A stretch of DNA of 64,000 nucleotides. Origin: DASUPK01 sp963804595. Its GTDB lineage: Bacteria > Actinomycetota > Thermoleophilia > Solirubrobacterales > 70-9. The position numbers and the translations under genes are program-made. Of the stretch, positions 1 to 7,064 are shown in pieces. The notes beneath the pieces were generated by a model. The model ran no database searches. It saw only the letters and a list, made by a program, of their open reading frames with translations, and had not been told where the DNA came from. Each line of letters begins with the position of its first letter. Position 1 is the stretch's first letter. Where the stretch lies: assembly GCA_963804595.1 (NCBI GenBank), contig CAWDQZ010000007.1, positions 124,001 to 188,000 on the forward strand. Reading direction: 5' to 3'.

Positions 1-495
1 GTGACCGTCTGCACCGCCGGCGGCGCCGAGAGTCGACGCGCCGATCGCCTCGGCCTCCGCTATCGCGGTTCGGAGCTGGGCGAGCGGGAGGTCGTGACCG
101 CCGCGACGTTCGCACTCTCAGAGGCGAATCCGGCCGACGTGAAGGCCACCATGGGCGAGATGCGCCGGAGGCGAAAGGAGGCGCAGCCATCGGGGATCAA
201 GACGTTCGGCTCGACATTCATGAACCCGGAGGACCCGCTCGCGGAGGGCCGGTCGGCGGGCCAGCTCCTCGATGCCGCGGGCGCGCGCGGCCTCGCGGTC
301 GGCGGGGCACGCCTCTCGCCGAAGCACGCCAACTTCGTCGAGAACACAGGCGAGGCGACGACGCAGGACGTCCTGGCGGTGATGGCCGAAGCCCGTCGAA
401 AGGTCCACGAGCGCTTCGGCGTGGTGCTGGAACCGGAGGTGCAGATCCTGGGCGATGTCACCTGGCCCGAGGACTGGCGGTTGTCCGAAGGCTGA
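1..495 (+). CDS. murB: UDP-N-acetylmuramate dehydrogenase (MurB), C-terminal part
   Basis: The window opens inside this gene, so only about 164 C-terminal residues are visible. MurB is the cytoplasmic FAD/NADPH enzyme that reduces UDP-GlcNAc-enolpyruvate to UDP-MurNAc in peptidoglycan synthesis. The visible part is the C-terminal substrate-binding domain: a GSTFMNP segment, then SAGQLLDAAG, GGARLSPKHANFVEN and a closing region with the usual MurB glutamate (VVLEPEV). It lies 39 nt before ftsQ, an arrangement common in division and cell-wall clusters. The true start is upstream of the window. Identification is firm. Confidence 0.93.
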   Translation: MTVCTAGGAESRRADRLGLRYRGSELGEREVVTAATFALSEANPADVKATMGEMRRRRKEAQPSGIKTFGSTFMNPEDPLAEGRSAGQLLDAAGARGLAVGGARLSPKHANFVENTGEATTQDVLAVMAEARRKVHERFGVVLEPEVQILGDVTWPEDWRLSEG

Positions 496-534
496 GCGCG
501 CAGGAATGCCGGTCCGGGCGGTGAATCGGCAGAC

Positions 535-1323
535 ATGGCCACCAGGGCACTGAACCCACGCCGGCCGGGGCGCGCCCCGGCACGGACCGCTCGCCGCGGC
601 GCCCCCCGTGCACGCCCCAGCCTGGCCGCGGCCGTCACGCGCCGCCGGGCGATCGCCGCCGCGGTCGCGATCCTGGTGCTCTACGCCGGCTACATGCTCT
701 GGTTTAGGAACCTGCCCCTGTTCTCGATCGACGAGGTGACCGTGACCGGCGCCACCACCAACGCGCCGGCGATCAAGACGGCGGTGGAGCAGGTGGCCGG
801 GGACATGACGACCCTCCACCTGAAGGACGGCGAACTGCGGGACGTCGTGGCGCACTTCCCGACGGTCGCCTCGGTCGGCGCCAGCACGAGCTTCCCCCAC
901 ACGCTGCACGTGACGGTCACGGAGCGACTGCCCGTCGCCTTCATCAAGGTGGGGGACAGGCGAACCGCCGTCTCCGCCGACGGCTACCTGCTGCTCGGGG
1001 CGAGCTTCGATCAGAGCGAACTGCCGCGCATCGAGGGCACGGGCACGGCCGGCGCGCGGCTCAGCGGCGACGCGGCAGACGAGGCCGCCATCCTCGGCGC
1101 CGTACCCGCACCGCTTCGCGACCACGTCTCCGGCTCGACCTGGTCCGACGCCGACGGCGGGGTGGTGGTGAGCCTCGACAACGGACCCGACCTTCGCTTC
1201 GGCGACGGTTCCCGTGCGCACGACAAGTGGACGGCCGCGGTCGCGGTCCTCTCCAGCTCCGAACACGGCTCGCCCTCCTACCTCGACGTGAGCGTCCCGG
1301 ACCGACCCGTTTCCGGCGGCTGA
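535..1323 (+). CDS. ftsQ: Cell division protein FtsQ/DivIB
   Basis: 262 aa, bitopic membrane protein of the divisome. There is an Arg/Pro-rich cytoplasmic tail (about residues 1-40), one membrane helix at about 40-57 (AIAAAVAILVLYAGYMLW), then a POTRA domain starting FSIDEVTVTG and the FtsQ beta domain with TERLPVAFI. It bridges cytoplasmic FtsZ-ring assembly and septal wall synthesis through FtsL and FtsB partners. It follows murB and precedes ftsZ, which supports the assignment. Sequence identity within this family is low, so the call rests on architecture plus context. Confidence 0.88.
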   Translation: MATRALNPRRPGRAPARTARRGAPRARPSLAAAVTRRRAIAAAVAILVLYAGYMLWFRNLPLFSIDEVTVTGATTNAPAIKTAVEQVAGDMTTLHLKDGELRDVVAHFPTVASVGASTSFPHTLHVTVTERLPVAFIKVGDRRTAVSADGYLLLGASFDQSELPRIEGTGTAGARLSGDAADEAAILGAVPAPLRDHVSGSTWSDADGGVVVSLDNGPDLRFGDGSRAHDKWTAAVAVLSSSEHGSPSYLDVSVPDRPVSGG

Positions 1324-1549
1324 GGCTCGAGCGACGGAAATTCTCTGCCTGCAACGCGGCTTTCACGCCGTTTCGGGGCTACAGGCGTTCAGTGACGGGT
1401 GGCGAAATGGGACTCCACGATGCTTGCGGAAAGTGCTTATTTGCAGGCACTTCATGAACCCTCCACCAACCCTGTCCCTCTATCTTCGGACGAGACTTAC
1501 CCCGTAGGAACTCTCAAGCCATACTCGAGACTTCATGCCTGAGACGGCG
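1324..1549. other. ftsQ-ftsZ intergenic region, upstream part
   Basis: No gene is recognised here. The stretch is visibly less GC-rich than its surroundings and holds an 8-bp inverted repeat (GCCTGCAA at 1347-1354, TTGCAGGC at 1441-1448) with an 86-nt gap. It may hold regulatory sites for ftsZ, whose promoter lies just downstream. Confidence 0.3.
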
Positions 1550-1578
1550 TTGACACCTCGTATGCTTTGCCCTACTTT
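1550..1578 (+). promoter_or_regulatory. ftsZ promoter
   Basis: A perfect -35 TTGACA (1550-1555) is followed by a 17-bp spacer and a -10 TACTTT (1573-1578). Transcription would start near 1585, giving a leader of about 45 nt before the ATG at 1631. This is the strongest housekeeping-type promoter seen in the window and would let ftsZ be expressed independently of murB-ftsQ. Confidence 0.7.
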
Positions 1579-1630
1579 CGGAATCGCCCAATAGCCGAAT
1601 TGGCGGCTGGGCTCGGAGCAGGACCAACAA

Positions 1631-2710
1631 ATGGAGACTTCATACCTGGCCGTGATCAAGGTCGTCGGAGTCGGCGGCGGTGGCTCGAATGCCGTCAGCC
1701 GGATGATCGACGCGGGGCTTCGCGGCGTCGAGTTCGTCGCGGTCAACACCGACGCGCAGGCGCTGCAGGCGGCTGACGCCGACGTCAAGATCGGCATCGG
1801 CCACAACCTCACGAAGGGCCTCGGCGCCGGCGCCAACCCCGAGGTCGGGGCGGGCGCGGCCGCCGAGTCGCGCGACGAGATCAAGGATGCACTGAAGGGC
1901 GCGGACATGATCTTCATCACCTGCGGCGAGGGCGGCGGCACCGGTACCGGTGCCGCCCCGGTGATCGCCGAGATCGCCAAGCAGGAGATCGGGGCACTCA
2001 CCGTCGGCGCTGTCACGAAGCCGTTCGAGTTCGAGGGCAAGAAGCGGATGGCCCAGGCCGAGGAGGGCATCGACCGACTCCGCAAGGAGGTCGACACCCT
2101 GATCACGGTGCCGAACGAGAAGCTGCTCCAGATCGTCGAGCGGCGGACCACGATCCTCGAGGCCTTCCGGGAGGCCGACGACATCCTGCGCCAGGGCGTC
2201 CAGGGCATCACCGACCTGATCACGATCCCCGGACTGATCAACCTCGACTTCGCGGACGTCCGACTGGTCATGCACCAGGCCGGCTCCGCGCTGATGGGCG
2301 TGGGTACGGGCACCGGTGAGAACCGGGCCGTCGAGGCCGCCAAGGCCGCGATCACCTCGCCACTGATCGAAGAGCAGATCGACGGCGCCAAGGGGATGCT
2401 GCTGAACGTCACCGGCGGCGAAGACCTCGGCCTCTTCGAGGTGAACGAGGCAGCGCGCCTCGCGATTCAGGCCGCGGACACCAACGCCAACATCGTCTTC
2501 GGAGCCGTGGTCGATTCGTCGATGCACGAGGAGGTCCGCGTCACCGTGATCGCCACCGGTTTCGAGGGGTTCGAGATGATCGCCCGGGCGCCGGAGTTCA
2601 CGGCCCGGGCGGCGGAGCGCCGCCCAGCCCCGGTGCGCGGGGGGCGCGAGGGGCTGAGTGATCTGCGGATCTCAGAGTCTGAGATCGACGTCCCGGACTT
2701 CCTGAAGTAG
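1631..2710 (+). CDS. ftsZ: Cell division GTPase FtsZ
   Basis: 359 aa tubulin homologue that polymerises into the cytokinetic ring. The N-terminal nucleotide-binding fold begins VIKVVGVGGGGSNAV, the tubulin signature GGGTGTG is at residues 101-107, and the T7-loop segment NLDFADVR is present. A short linker leads to a C-terminal peptide ending EIDVPDFLK, the docking motif for FtsA/SepF/ZipA-type partners. The ATG is preceded by AGGA at 1620-1623. The gene has its own promoter at 1550-1578. Its stop abuts the convergent NTF2-like gene with no intergenic base. Confidence 0.98.
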   Translation: METSYLAVIKVVGVGGGGSNAVSRMIDAGLRGVEFVAVNTDAQALQAADADVKIGIGHNLTKGLGAGANPEVGAGAAAESRDEIKDALKGADMIFITCGEGGGTGTGAAPVIAEIAKQEIGALTVGAVTKPFEFEGKKRMAQAEEGIDRLRKEVDTLITVPNEKLLQIVERRTTILEAFREADDILRQGVQGITDLITIPGLINLDFADVRLVMHQAGSALMGVGTGTGENRAVEAAKAAITSPLIEEQIDGAKGMLLNVTGGEDLGLFEVNEAARLAIQAADTNANIVFGAVVDSSMHEEVRVTVIATGFEGFEMIARAPEFTARAAERRPAPVRGGREGLSDLRISESEIDVPDFLK

Positions 2711-3106
2711 TCACTCGCGGAACACGCGTCTGGCCTCCCCTTCCTCATGCTCGAGGAAGATCTCCACGCGAGTGAATCTCCCCTGATCGTCGAACGTGTA
2801 GACGGTCCAGGCGTCGATCTGCATCTCGATGCCGCTGGTCGCCCCTCGGACTGTCGATCGCAGGCTGGCCAGCACGCGGTCTCCGGCGACCTCGAAAGCG
2901 AGCGGCTCGAGGAACTGGGACGAGAACGCGTCGGGCTCCATCCACGCGCGCAGCGCCACCAGTCCCTGCAGCTCGCCCTGGCCGCCCGCTCGTACCAGGA
3001 CGATCTCGGGGTTTCCCAGTTCAACCGCAGAATCCAGATCGCCGTGGTTCATCGCGTCGCAGAGCCGCTCGATTCGTTGGATCTTCTCGTCGTCTGAAAT
3101 CCCCAC
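2711..3106 (-). CDS. NTF2-like / SnoaL-type small protein
   Basis: 131 aa. The pattern (an N-terminal helix SDDEKIQRIERLCDAMNHGDLDSAVELG, then EIVLVRAGG, an aromatic/charged strand AWTVYTFDDQGRFTRVEIF) matches the nuclear-transport-factor-2 / SnoaL fold found in ketosteroid-isomerase-like enzymes and ligand-binding proteins. The specific substrate cannot be told. The GTG at 3106 is chosen because a GATACT hexamer lies 7 nt upstream; longer upstream frames look antisense to gcvT. It is divergent from gcvT and convergent with ftsZ. Confidence 0.7.
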   Translation of the reverse strand: MGISDDEKIQRIERLCDAMNHGDLDSAVELGNPEIVLVRAGGQGELQGLVALRAWMEPDAFSSQFLEPLAFEVAGDRVLASLRSTVRGATSGIEMQIDAWTVYTFDDQGRFTRVEIFLEHEEGEARRVFRE

Positions 3107-3113
3107 GGCCGCC

Positions 3114-3121
3114 AGTATCGT
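3114..3121. promoter_or_regulatory. Overlapping divergent -10 hexamers for gcvT and the NTF2-like gene
   Basis: On the plus strand TATCGT (3116-3121) lies 7 nt before GTG 3129. On the minus strand GATACT (3114-3119) lies 7 nt before GTG 3106. The two hexamers overlap, so the two genes probably cannot initiate at the same time, and both messages would be leaderless or nearly so. Inferred from sequence only. Confidence 0.5.
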
Positions 3122-3128
3122 GGCCAGG

Positions 3129-4208
3129 GTGGAGGCCGGAACGCTGAAGAGGACGCCGCTGTACGACGTCCACGTCGAGGCGGGCGCCAAGCTCGTCGAC
3201 TTCGCCGGCTGGGAGATGCCGGTGCAGTACGACGGCATTCTCGAGGAGCACCTTCGGGTTCGGAACGCGTGTGGCGTGTTCGACGTCTCCCACATGGGCG
3301 AGATCGAGACCGAGGGCCCGCAAGCCGCCGACCTGCTGCAGCGGCTGCTCTCCAACGACGTCTCGAAGATCCAGGTCGGCGGCGCCCAGTACTCCTGTCT
3401 CTGCCGCGAGGACGGCGGGGTGCTGGACGACCTCTTCACCTACCGGCTGGCCGATGACCGCTACCTGACCGTCACCAACGCCTCCAACCACGATCGCGAC
3501 CTGGAGTGGTTCGAGGCGCACGCCGTCGAGTTCGAGGCCGAGGTCCGCGATCGGATCGAGACGTACGCGATGCTCGCGATCCAGGGCCCCGAGGCACGCG
3601 GGATCGTCACGGGGCTGGCGGGCGGGGAGCTGCCGGCCCGATTCCACACGGCGCAGCTGACCGTCGCCGGAGCGCCGGCCCTCGTCTGCGGGACCGGCTA
3701 CACCGGAGAGGACGGCGTGGAGGTCCTGATTGCTCCCGAGGACGCCAGGACGGTCTGGGATGCGGTGATCGGCGCAGGCGCCGGCCCGGCCGGGCTGGGA
3801 GCCCGCGACACGCTCCGTCTCGAGGTCAACTACTGCCTCTACGGCAACGATCTGACCGAGCAGCGCACGCCGATCGAGGCCGGGCTGGGGTGGTGCGTGA
3901 AGGAGAACACCGGCTTCGTCGGCTCGGAGGCCTGCCGCCGGGTCCGGAAAGAGGGCCCGAAGGAGATCCTTCGGCCGTTCGTCCTCACGGGGCCGGGCAT
4001 CCCCCGCAAGGGCAACCCGATCGTGATGGGCGAGGCGCCCGTGGGCGAGGTGACCAGCGGGACGCTCTCGCCGTGCCTCGAGACCGGGATCGGGATGGGA
4101 TACGTTGCGAGCGACACGGGCGAGCTCGGCGCCGCCATCGAGATCGACGTGCGCGGCAGACGCCGCCCGGCCGAGATCCGCAAGGCGCCCCTCTTCTCGA
4201 AGGACTGA
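3129..4208 (+). CDS. gcvT: Aminomethyltransferase, glycine cleavage T-protein
   Basis: 359 aa with GTG start, close to the usual 360-370. T-protein takes the aminomethyl group from lipoyl GcvH, releases ammonia and makes 5,10-methylene-tetrahydrofolate. The N-terminus (LKRTPLYDVHVEAGAKLVDF), AGWEMPVQY, the folate-binding core with SHMGEIE, and GYTGEDGVEV are typical. GTG 3129 sits 7 nt after TATCGT and gives the standard N-terminus; GTG 3120 is an alternative. It is first in the gcvT-gcvH-(2 membrane genes)-gcvPA-gcvPB run. Confidence 0.95.
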   Translation: MEAGTLKRTPLYDVHVEAGAKLVDFAGWEMPVQYDGILEEHLRVRNACGVFDVSHMGEIETEGPQAADLLQRLLSNDVSKIQVGGAQYSCLCREDGGVLDDLFTYRLADDRYLTVTNASNHDRDLEWFEAHAVEFEAEVRDRIETYAMLAIQGPEARGIVTGLAGGELPARFHTAQLTVAGAPALVCGTGYTGEDGVEVLIAPEDARTVWDAVIGAGAGPAGLGARDTLRLEVNYCLYGNDLTEQRTPIEAGLGWCVKENTGFVGSEACRRVRKEGPKEILRPFVLTGPGIPRKGNPIVMGEAPVGEVTSGTLSPCLETGIGMGYVASDTGELGAAIEIDVRGRRRPAEIRKAPLFSKD

Positions 4209-4235
4209 GCGGCGCGCTCTCGATAGGTTTATGCG

Positions 4236-4275
4236 AGTGTGCCCCGCAGGCGTAGCCGAGGAGCAACCCGTCTAG
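4236..4275 (+). repeat. Short palindromic repeat, copy 1 (gcvT-gcvH)
   Basis: It carries the conserved right arm GAGGAGCAACCCGT and a degenerate left arm (GTGCCCC). Copies 2 and 3 lie at 41859-41898 and 50650-50683. It fills the gap between gcvT and gcvH. A GTG at 4239, 9 nt after a TAGGTT hexamer, opens in the gcvH frame through the repeat, so it may be translated as a 13-residue extension of GcvH. Confidence 0.6.
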
Positions 4276-4277
4276 TC

Positions 4278-4673
4278 ATGTCAGACGAGAGCTACCCAGA
4301 GGATCTCCGCTACCACGCCGAGCACGATTGGGCGCGGGTGGAGGGCGACACAGCGACCTTCGGCGTCACCTGGTACGCGCAGGACGCTCTCGGCGAGGTG
4401 GTCTTCTACGAGCCGCCGGCGACCGGCAAGCAGGTGAGCAAGGACGAGGCGTACGCGGAGGTCGAGTCCGTGAAGGCCGTCTCCGACGTCTACGCGCCGC
4501 TCTCGGGCGAGGTCACCGAGGTCAACGGGACGCTCTCGGAGAACCCCGAGAAGATCAACCAGGACCCTTATGGCGAGGGCTGGATGGTCAAGGTGAAGCT
4601 CTCTGATCCCTCGGAGGCCGACCAGCTGATGGATGCGGCCGCCTACAAGAAGCTGCTCGAAGACTCCGACTAG
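4278..4673 (+). CDS. gcvH: Glycine cleavage system H protein
   Basis: 131 aa lipoyl carrier that shuttles the aminomethyl intermediate between P, T and L proteins. The lipoylated lysine is K66 in AEVESVKAVSD, flanked by the usual YAPLSGEV. The ATG at 4278 gives the family-standard N-terminus (SDESYPEDLRYHAEHDW) and has GAGGAG about 13 nt upstream, provided by the repeat. A longer form from GTG 4239 is possible. The lipoyl synthesis genes and L-protein are not in this window. Confidence 0.95.
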   Translation: MSDESYPEDLRYHAEHDWARVEGDTATFGVTWYAQDALGEVVFYEPPATGKQVSKDEAYAEVESVKAVSDVYAPLSGEVTEVNGTLSENPEKINQDPYGEGWMVKVKLSDPSEADQLMDAAAYKKLLEDSD

Positions 4674-4701
4674 CCTGAACCCCATGAGGCCGGCAACGTG
4701 A
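4671..4701 (+). promoter_or_regulatory. Promoter-like hexamer and five-codon mini-frame before the COG4280-like gene
   Basis: TAGCCT (4671-4676) lies 7 nt before ATG 4684. That ATG opens a frame of five codons (MRPAT) whose TGA (4699-4701) overlaps the GTG start (4698) of the membrane protein as GTGA. GAGG at 4686-4689 could also act as a Shine-Dalgarno for the GTG. This is either translational coupling from a leaderless mini-frame or coincidence. Confidence 0.35.
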
Positions 4702-5444
4702 GCGGCCAGGAGCTTGCTCTCGCACTCTCGGTCTTCCTGGCCTGCGCGGTGGAAGCTGTGGAAGCGCTGACGATCGTCCTCGCCATGGGTACGACCCGCG
4801 GCTGGCGGTCAGCGCTCAGCGGAACGGCTGCTGCCCTTGCGGTGCTCGTGGCCGTGACCGCCGTCGTGGGCCCCGGGCTGACCTCCCTGCCCATTGACAC
4901 GCTCAGACTGGTCGTCGGCGGACTGCTTCTCGTCTTCGGTCTCCAGTGGCTCCGGAAGGCGATTCTGCGCAGCATCGGCGTGGTCGCGCTGCACGACGAG
5001 GAGCAGGCCTTTCGCGGCGAGGTCGCCGCGGCGCGCGCTGCCGCAGGGCACCCGGAGGGCATCGACCCCTACTCCTTCACGATCACGTTCAAAGGGGTGC
5101 TCCTGGAGGGGCTGGAGGTCGTCTTCATCGCACTGACCTTCGGGGCCAACCAGCACCGGGTCGGGCTCGCCGCGGCGGCGGCCGGAGCGGCGGTAGTGGT
5201 GGTGACCGCAGCCGGGCTCGCCGTCCACAGGCCCCTGTCGCGCGTGCCGGAGAACGCCATGAAGTTCGGGGTCGGCGTGATGCTCACCTCGTTCGGGCTC
5301 TTCTGGGGTACTGAGGGGGCTGGGGCAGACTGGCCCGGCGGCGATGCGGCCCTGCTTGTGCTCATCCCGGCCGTCCTGGTCTTTTCGCTGCTGCTCGTTC
5401 GGGTCTACCGGCCGGCGGCCCATGTGGAACCGGGACGCGCATGA
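4698..5444 (+). CDS. Polytopic membrane protein, COG4280-like
   Basis: 248 aa with about six hydrophobic helices separated by a soluble stretch near residues 98-125. Two glutamate-bearing motifs lie in membrane segments, EAVEALTIVLA near the N-terminus and LLEGLEVVFIALTFG in the middle. They resemble the paired E-x-x-E motifs of cation transporter families (FTR1 or TMEM165 style), so metal or ion transport is possible. I recall similar proteins as uncharacterised COG4280 members. It is embedded between gcvH and gcvPA and overlaps the next small gene by 4 nt. Confidence 0.65.
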   Translation: MSGQELALALSVFLACAVEAVEALTIVLAMGTTRGWRSALSGTAAALAVLVAVTAVVGPGLTSLPIDTLRLVVGGLLLVFGLQWLRKAILRSIGVVALHDEEQAFRGEVAAARAAAGHPEGIDPYSFTITFKGVLLEGLEVVFIALTFGANQHRVGLAAAAAGAAVVVVTAAGLAVHRPLSRVPENAMKFGVGVMLTSFGLFWGTEGAGADWPGGDAALLVLIPAVLVFSLLLVRVYRPAAHVEPGRA

Positions 5445-5662
5445 GGCGCATCCGGGACATGGCGGTTGGGATCTGGGAGTTCGTCGCCGGCGATGACTGG
5501 GTCAGCGCGGCAGGTGTCGCCGTGGCACTCGGCGTAACCGCTCTGATCGGCGATTCGAACGACTCGTGGTTCATCATGCCGCTCGCGGTCGCAGTGCTGC
5601 TGGCGCTCTCGATCAGGCGCCGGGCGCGCCCGTCGGCGCGCCGGAACGGTCATGGGGCCTGA
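5441..5662 (+). CDS. Small membrane protein, 73 aa
   Basis: The ATG overlaps the previous stop (ATGA), indicating translational coupling with the COG4280-like gene. Two hydrophobic segments (about residues 20-36 and 43-57) are joined by a short GDSNDSW loop, and the C-terminus is Arg-rich. No known family is recognised. The coupling suggests a partner subunit or accessory of the larger membrane protein. Confidence 0.6.
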   Translation: MRRIRDMAVGIWEFVAGDDWVSAAGVAVALGVTALIGDSNDSWFIMPLAVAVLLALSIRRRARPSARRNGHGA

Positions 5663-5663
5663 C

Positions 5664-5669
5664 TACGAT
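5664..5669 (+). promoter_or_regulatory. -10-like hexamer for gcvPA
   Basis: TACGAT lies 9 nt before ATG 5679, matching the start-proximal TANNNT pattern seen across the window. It lies at the end of the preceding small gene and could drive gcvPA-gcvPB separately from gcvT-gcvH. Confidence 0.4.
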
Positions 5670-5678
5670 GGTTGTCGG

Positions 5679-7064
5679 ATGAGCCGCTACACGTCCGCAA
5701 CCGACCGCGACCGCCAGGAGATGCTCGACGCCATCGGCGTCGGCTCGATCGACGAGCTCTTCGAGGACATTCCCGAGGCGCTGCGGCTCGGACGTGCGCT
5801 GGAGCTGCCCGACGGCAAGCCGGAGACCGAGGTCTACGACCGCCTCTCGGCGCTCGCGTCCCGAAACGCGCACGCCGAGGCCGAGACCAGCTTCCTGGGC
5901 GCGGGCATGTACGACCACTATGTCCCAGCGATCGTCGACGCGATCACCGGCCGGTCGGAGTTCCTGACCCCCTACACGCCGTACCAGCCCGAGATCTCGC
6001 AGGGCGGGCTGCAGGTGATGTTCGAGTTCCAGACGGCGATGTCGGAGCTCACCGGCCTGCCGGTCTCGAACGCCGCGCTCTACGAGGGGCCCTCGGCCGT
6101 CGCCTCGGCGGCCTATCTGGCCATCGGGGCAACCGACCGCAGGAAGCTGGTCGCCTCGCGGGGAGTTCACCCTCACAGCCGCGAATCGCTGGTCACCTAC
6201 GGAGCCGGCTATGGGAGCGAGCTCGTCGAGGTGCCGCTCGTCGGTGGAGTCACGCAAGCCGCCGCCCTGGCGGACGCCGTGGACGACGAGACCGCCGCCG
6301 TCTTCCTGCAGCAGCCGAACTTCATGGGGTCGGTCGAGGACATCGAGGCGCTCGGCGCCGCCGCCAAGGCGCACGGGGCGCTGCTCGTGGTCGCCTGCGA
6401 CCCGATCGCTCTCTCCATCCTCAGGCCGCCGGGCGAGTGCGGAGCCGACATCGCGGTCGGCGAGGGCCAGCCTCTCGGCAACCGGCTCGACTACGGCGGC
6501 CCGTCCTTCGGCTTCTTCTGCGCCACCGAGGAGCACATCCGCCGCATGCCGGGCCGCATCGCCGGCGAGACCCAGGACGTCGACGGCCGCCGGGGCTTCG
6601 TCCTCACACTCCAGACGCGGGAGCAGCACATCCGCAGGGAGAAGGCGACCCACAACATCTGCACCGCCCAGGCGCTCAACGCGCTCGCGGGCATGGTCCA
6701 CCTGGCCTGGCTCGGGAAGCGCGGGTTCGTCGAGCTGGGCGAGCTGCTCGTACGCCGCACCGCCTACGCGCGCGAGCGCCTCGCCGCCGTGGACGGTGTC
6801 GAGCTGCTGCACGAGGCCCCCGTCGTGAGGGAGTTCGCGGTCACGCTCGATGCTCCGGTCGCCGACGTGCTCGATCGCTGTGCCGGCCAGGGGATCGGCG
6901 CCGGCTATCCGCTGGGGCGGGACTACTCCGAGTACGAGGACGGTCTGTTGATCGCCCTCACGGAGCGCCGCAGCCGGCAGGACATCGACCGGCTCGCCGA
7001 GGCGCTCGGCGCGGCCGTCCGCGAGCTGGGCGGGGAGAGAGTCGCCGAGGGGGTGGTCTCGTGA
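5679..7064 (+). CDS. gcvPA: Glycine dehydrogenase (decarboxylating) subunit 1
   Basis: 461 aa, the N-terminal half of P-protein in its two-subunit form. The P-protein heterotetramer decarboxylates glycine with PLP and passes the aminomethyl group to GcvH. Typical segments are FLGAGMYDHYVPAIVDAI, PYQPEISQGGLQ and the EGPSAVASAAYLA motif. ATG 5679 gives the standard start and is 9 nt after TACGAT. The stop overlaps the GTG of gcvPB (GTGA). Confidence 0.96.
   Translation: MSRYTSATDRDRQEMLDAIGVGSIDELFEDIPEALRLGRALELPDGKPETEVYDRLSALASRNAHAEAETSFLGAGMYDHYVPAIVDAITGRSEFLTPYTPYQPEISQGGLQVMFEFQTAMSELTGLPVSNAALYEGPSAVASAAYLAIGATDRRKLVASRGVHPHSRESLVTYGAGYGSELVEVPLVGGVTQAAALADAVDDETAAVFLQQPNFMGSVEDIEALGAAAKAHGALLVVACDPIALSILRPPGECGADIAVGEGQPLGNRLDYGGPSFGFFCATEEHIRRMPGRIAGETQDVDGRRGFVLTLQTREQHIRREKATHNICTAQALNALAGMVHLAWLGKRGFVELGELLVRRTAYARERLAAVDGVELLHEAPVVREFAVTLDAPVADVLDRCAGQGIGAGYPLGRDYSEYEDGLLIALTERRSRQDIDRLAEALGAAVRELGGERVAEGVVS

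Noticed and set aside
2711..3128. Glycine riboswitch before gcvT
   Set aside because: The upstream region is occupied by the NTF2-like gene, and the promoter hexamer lies 7 nt before the start.
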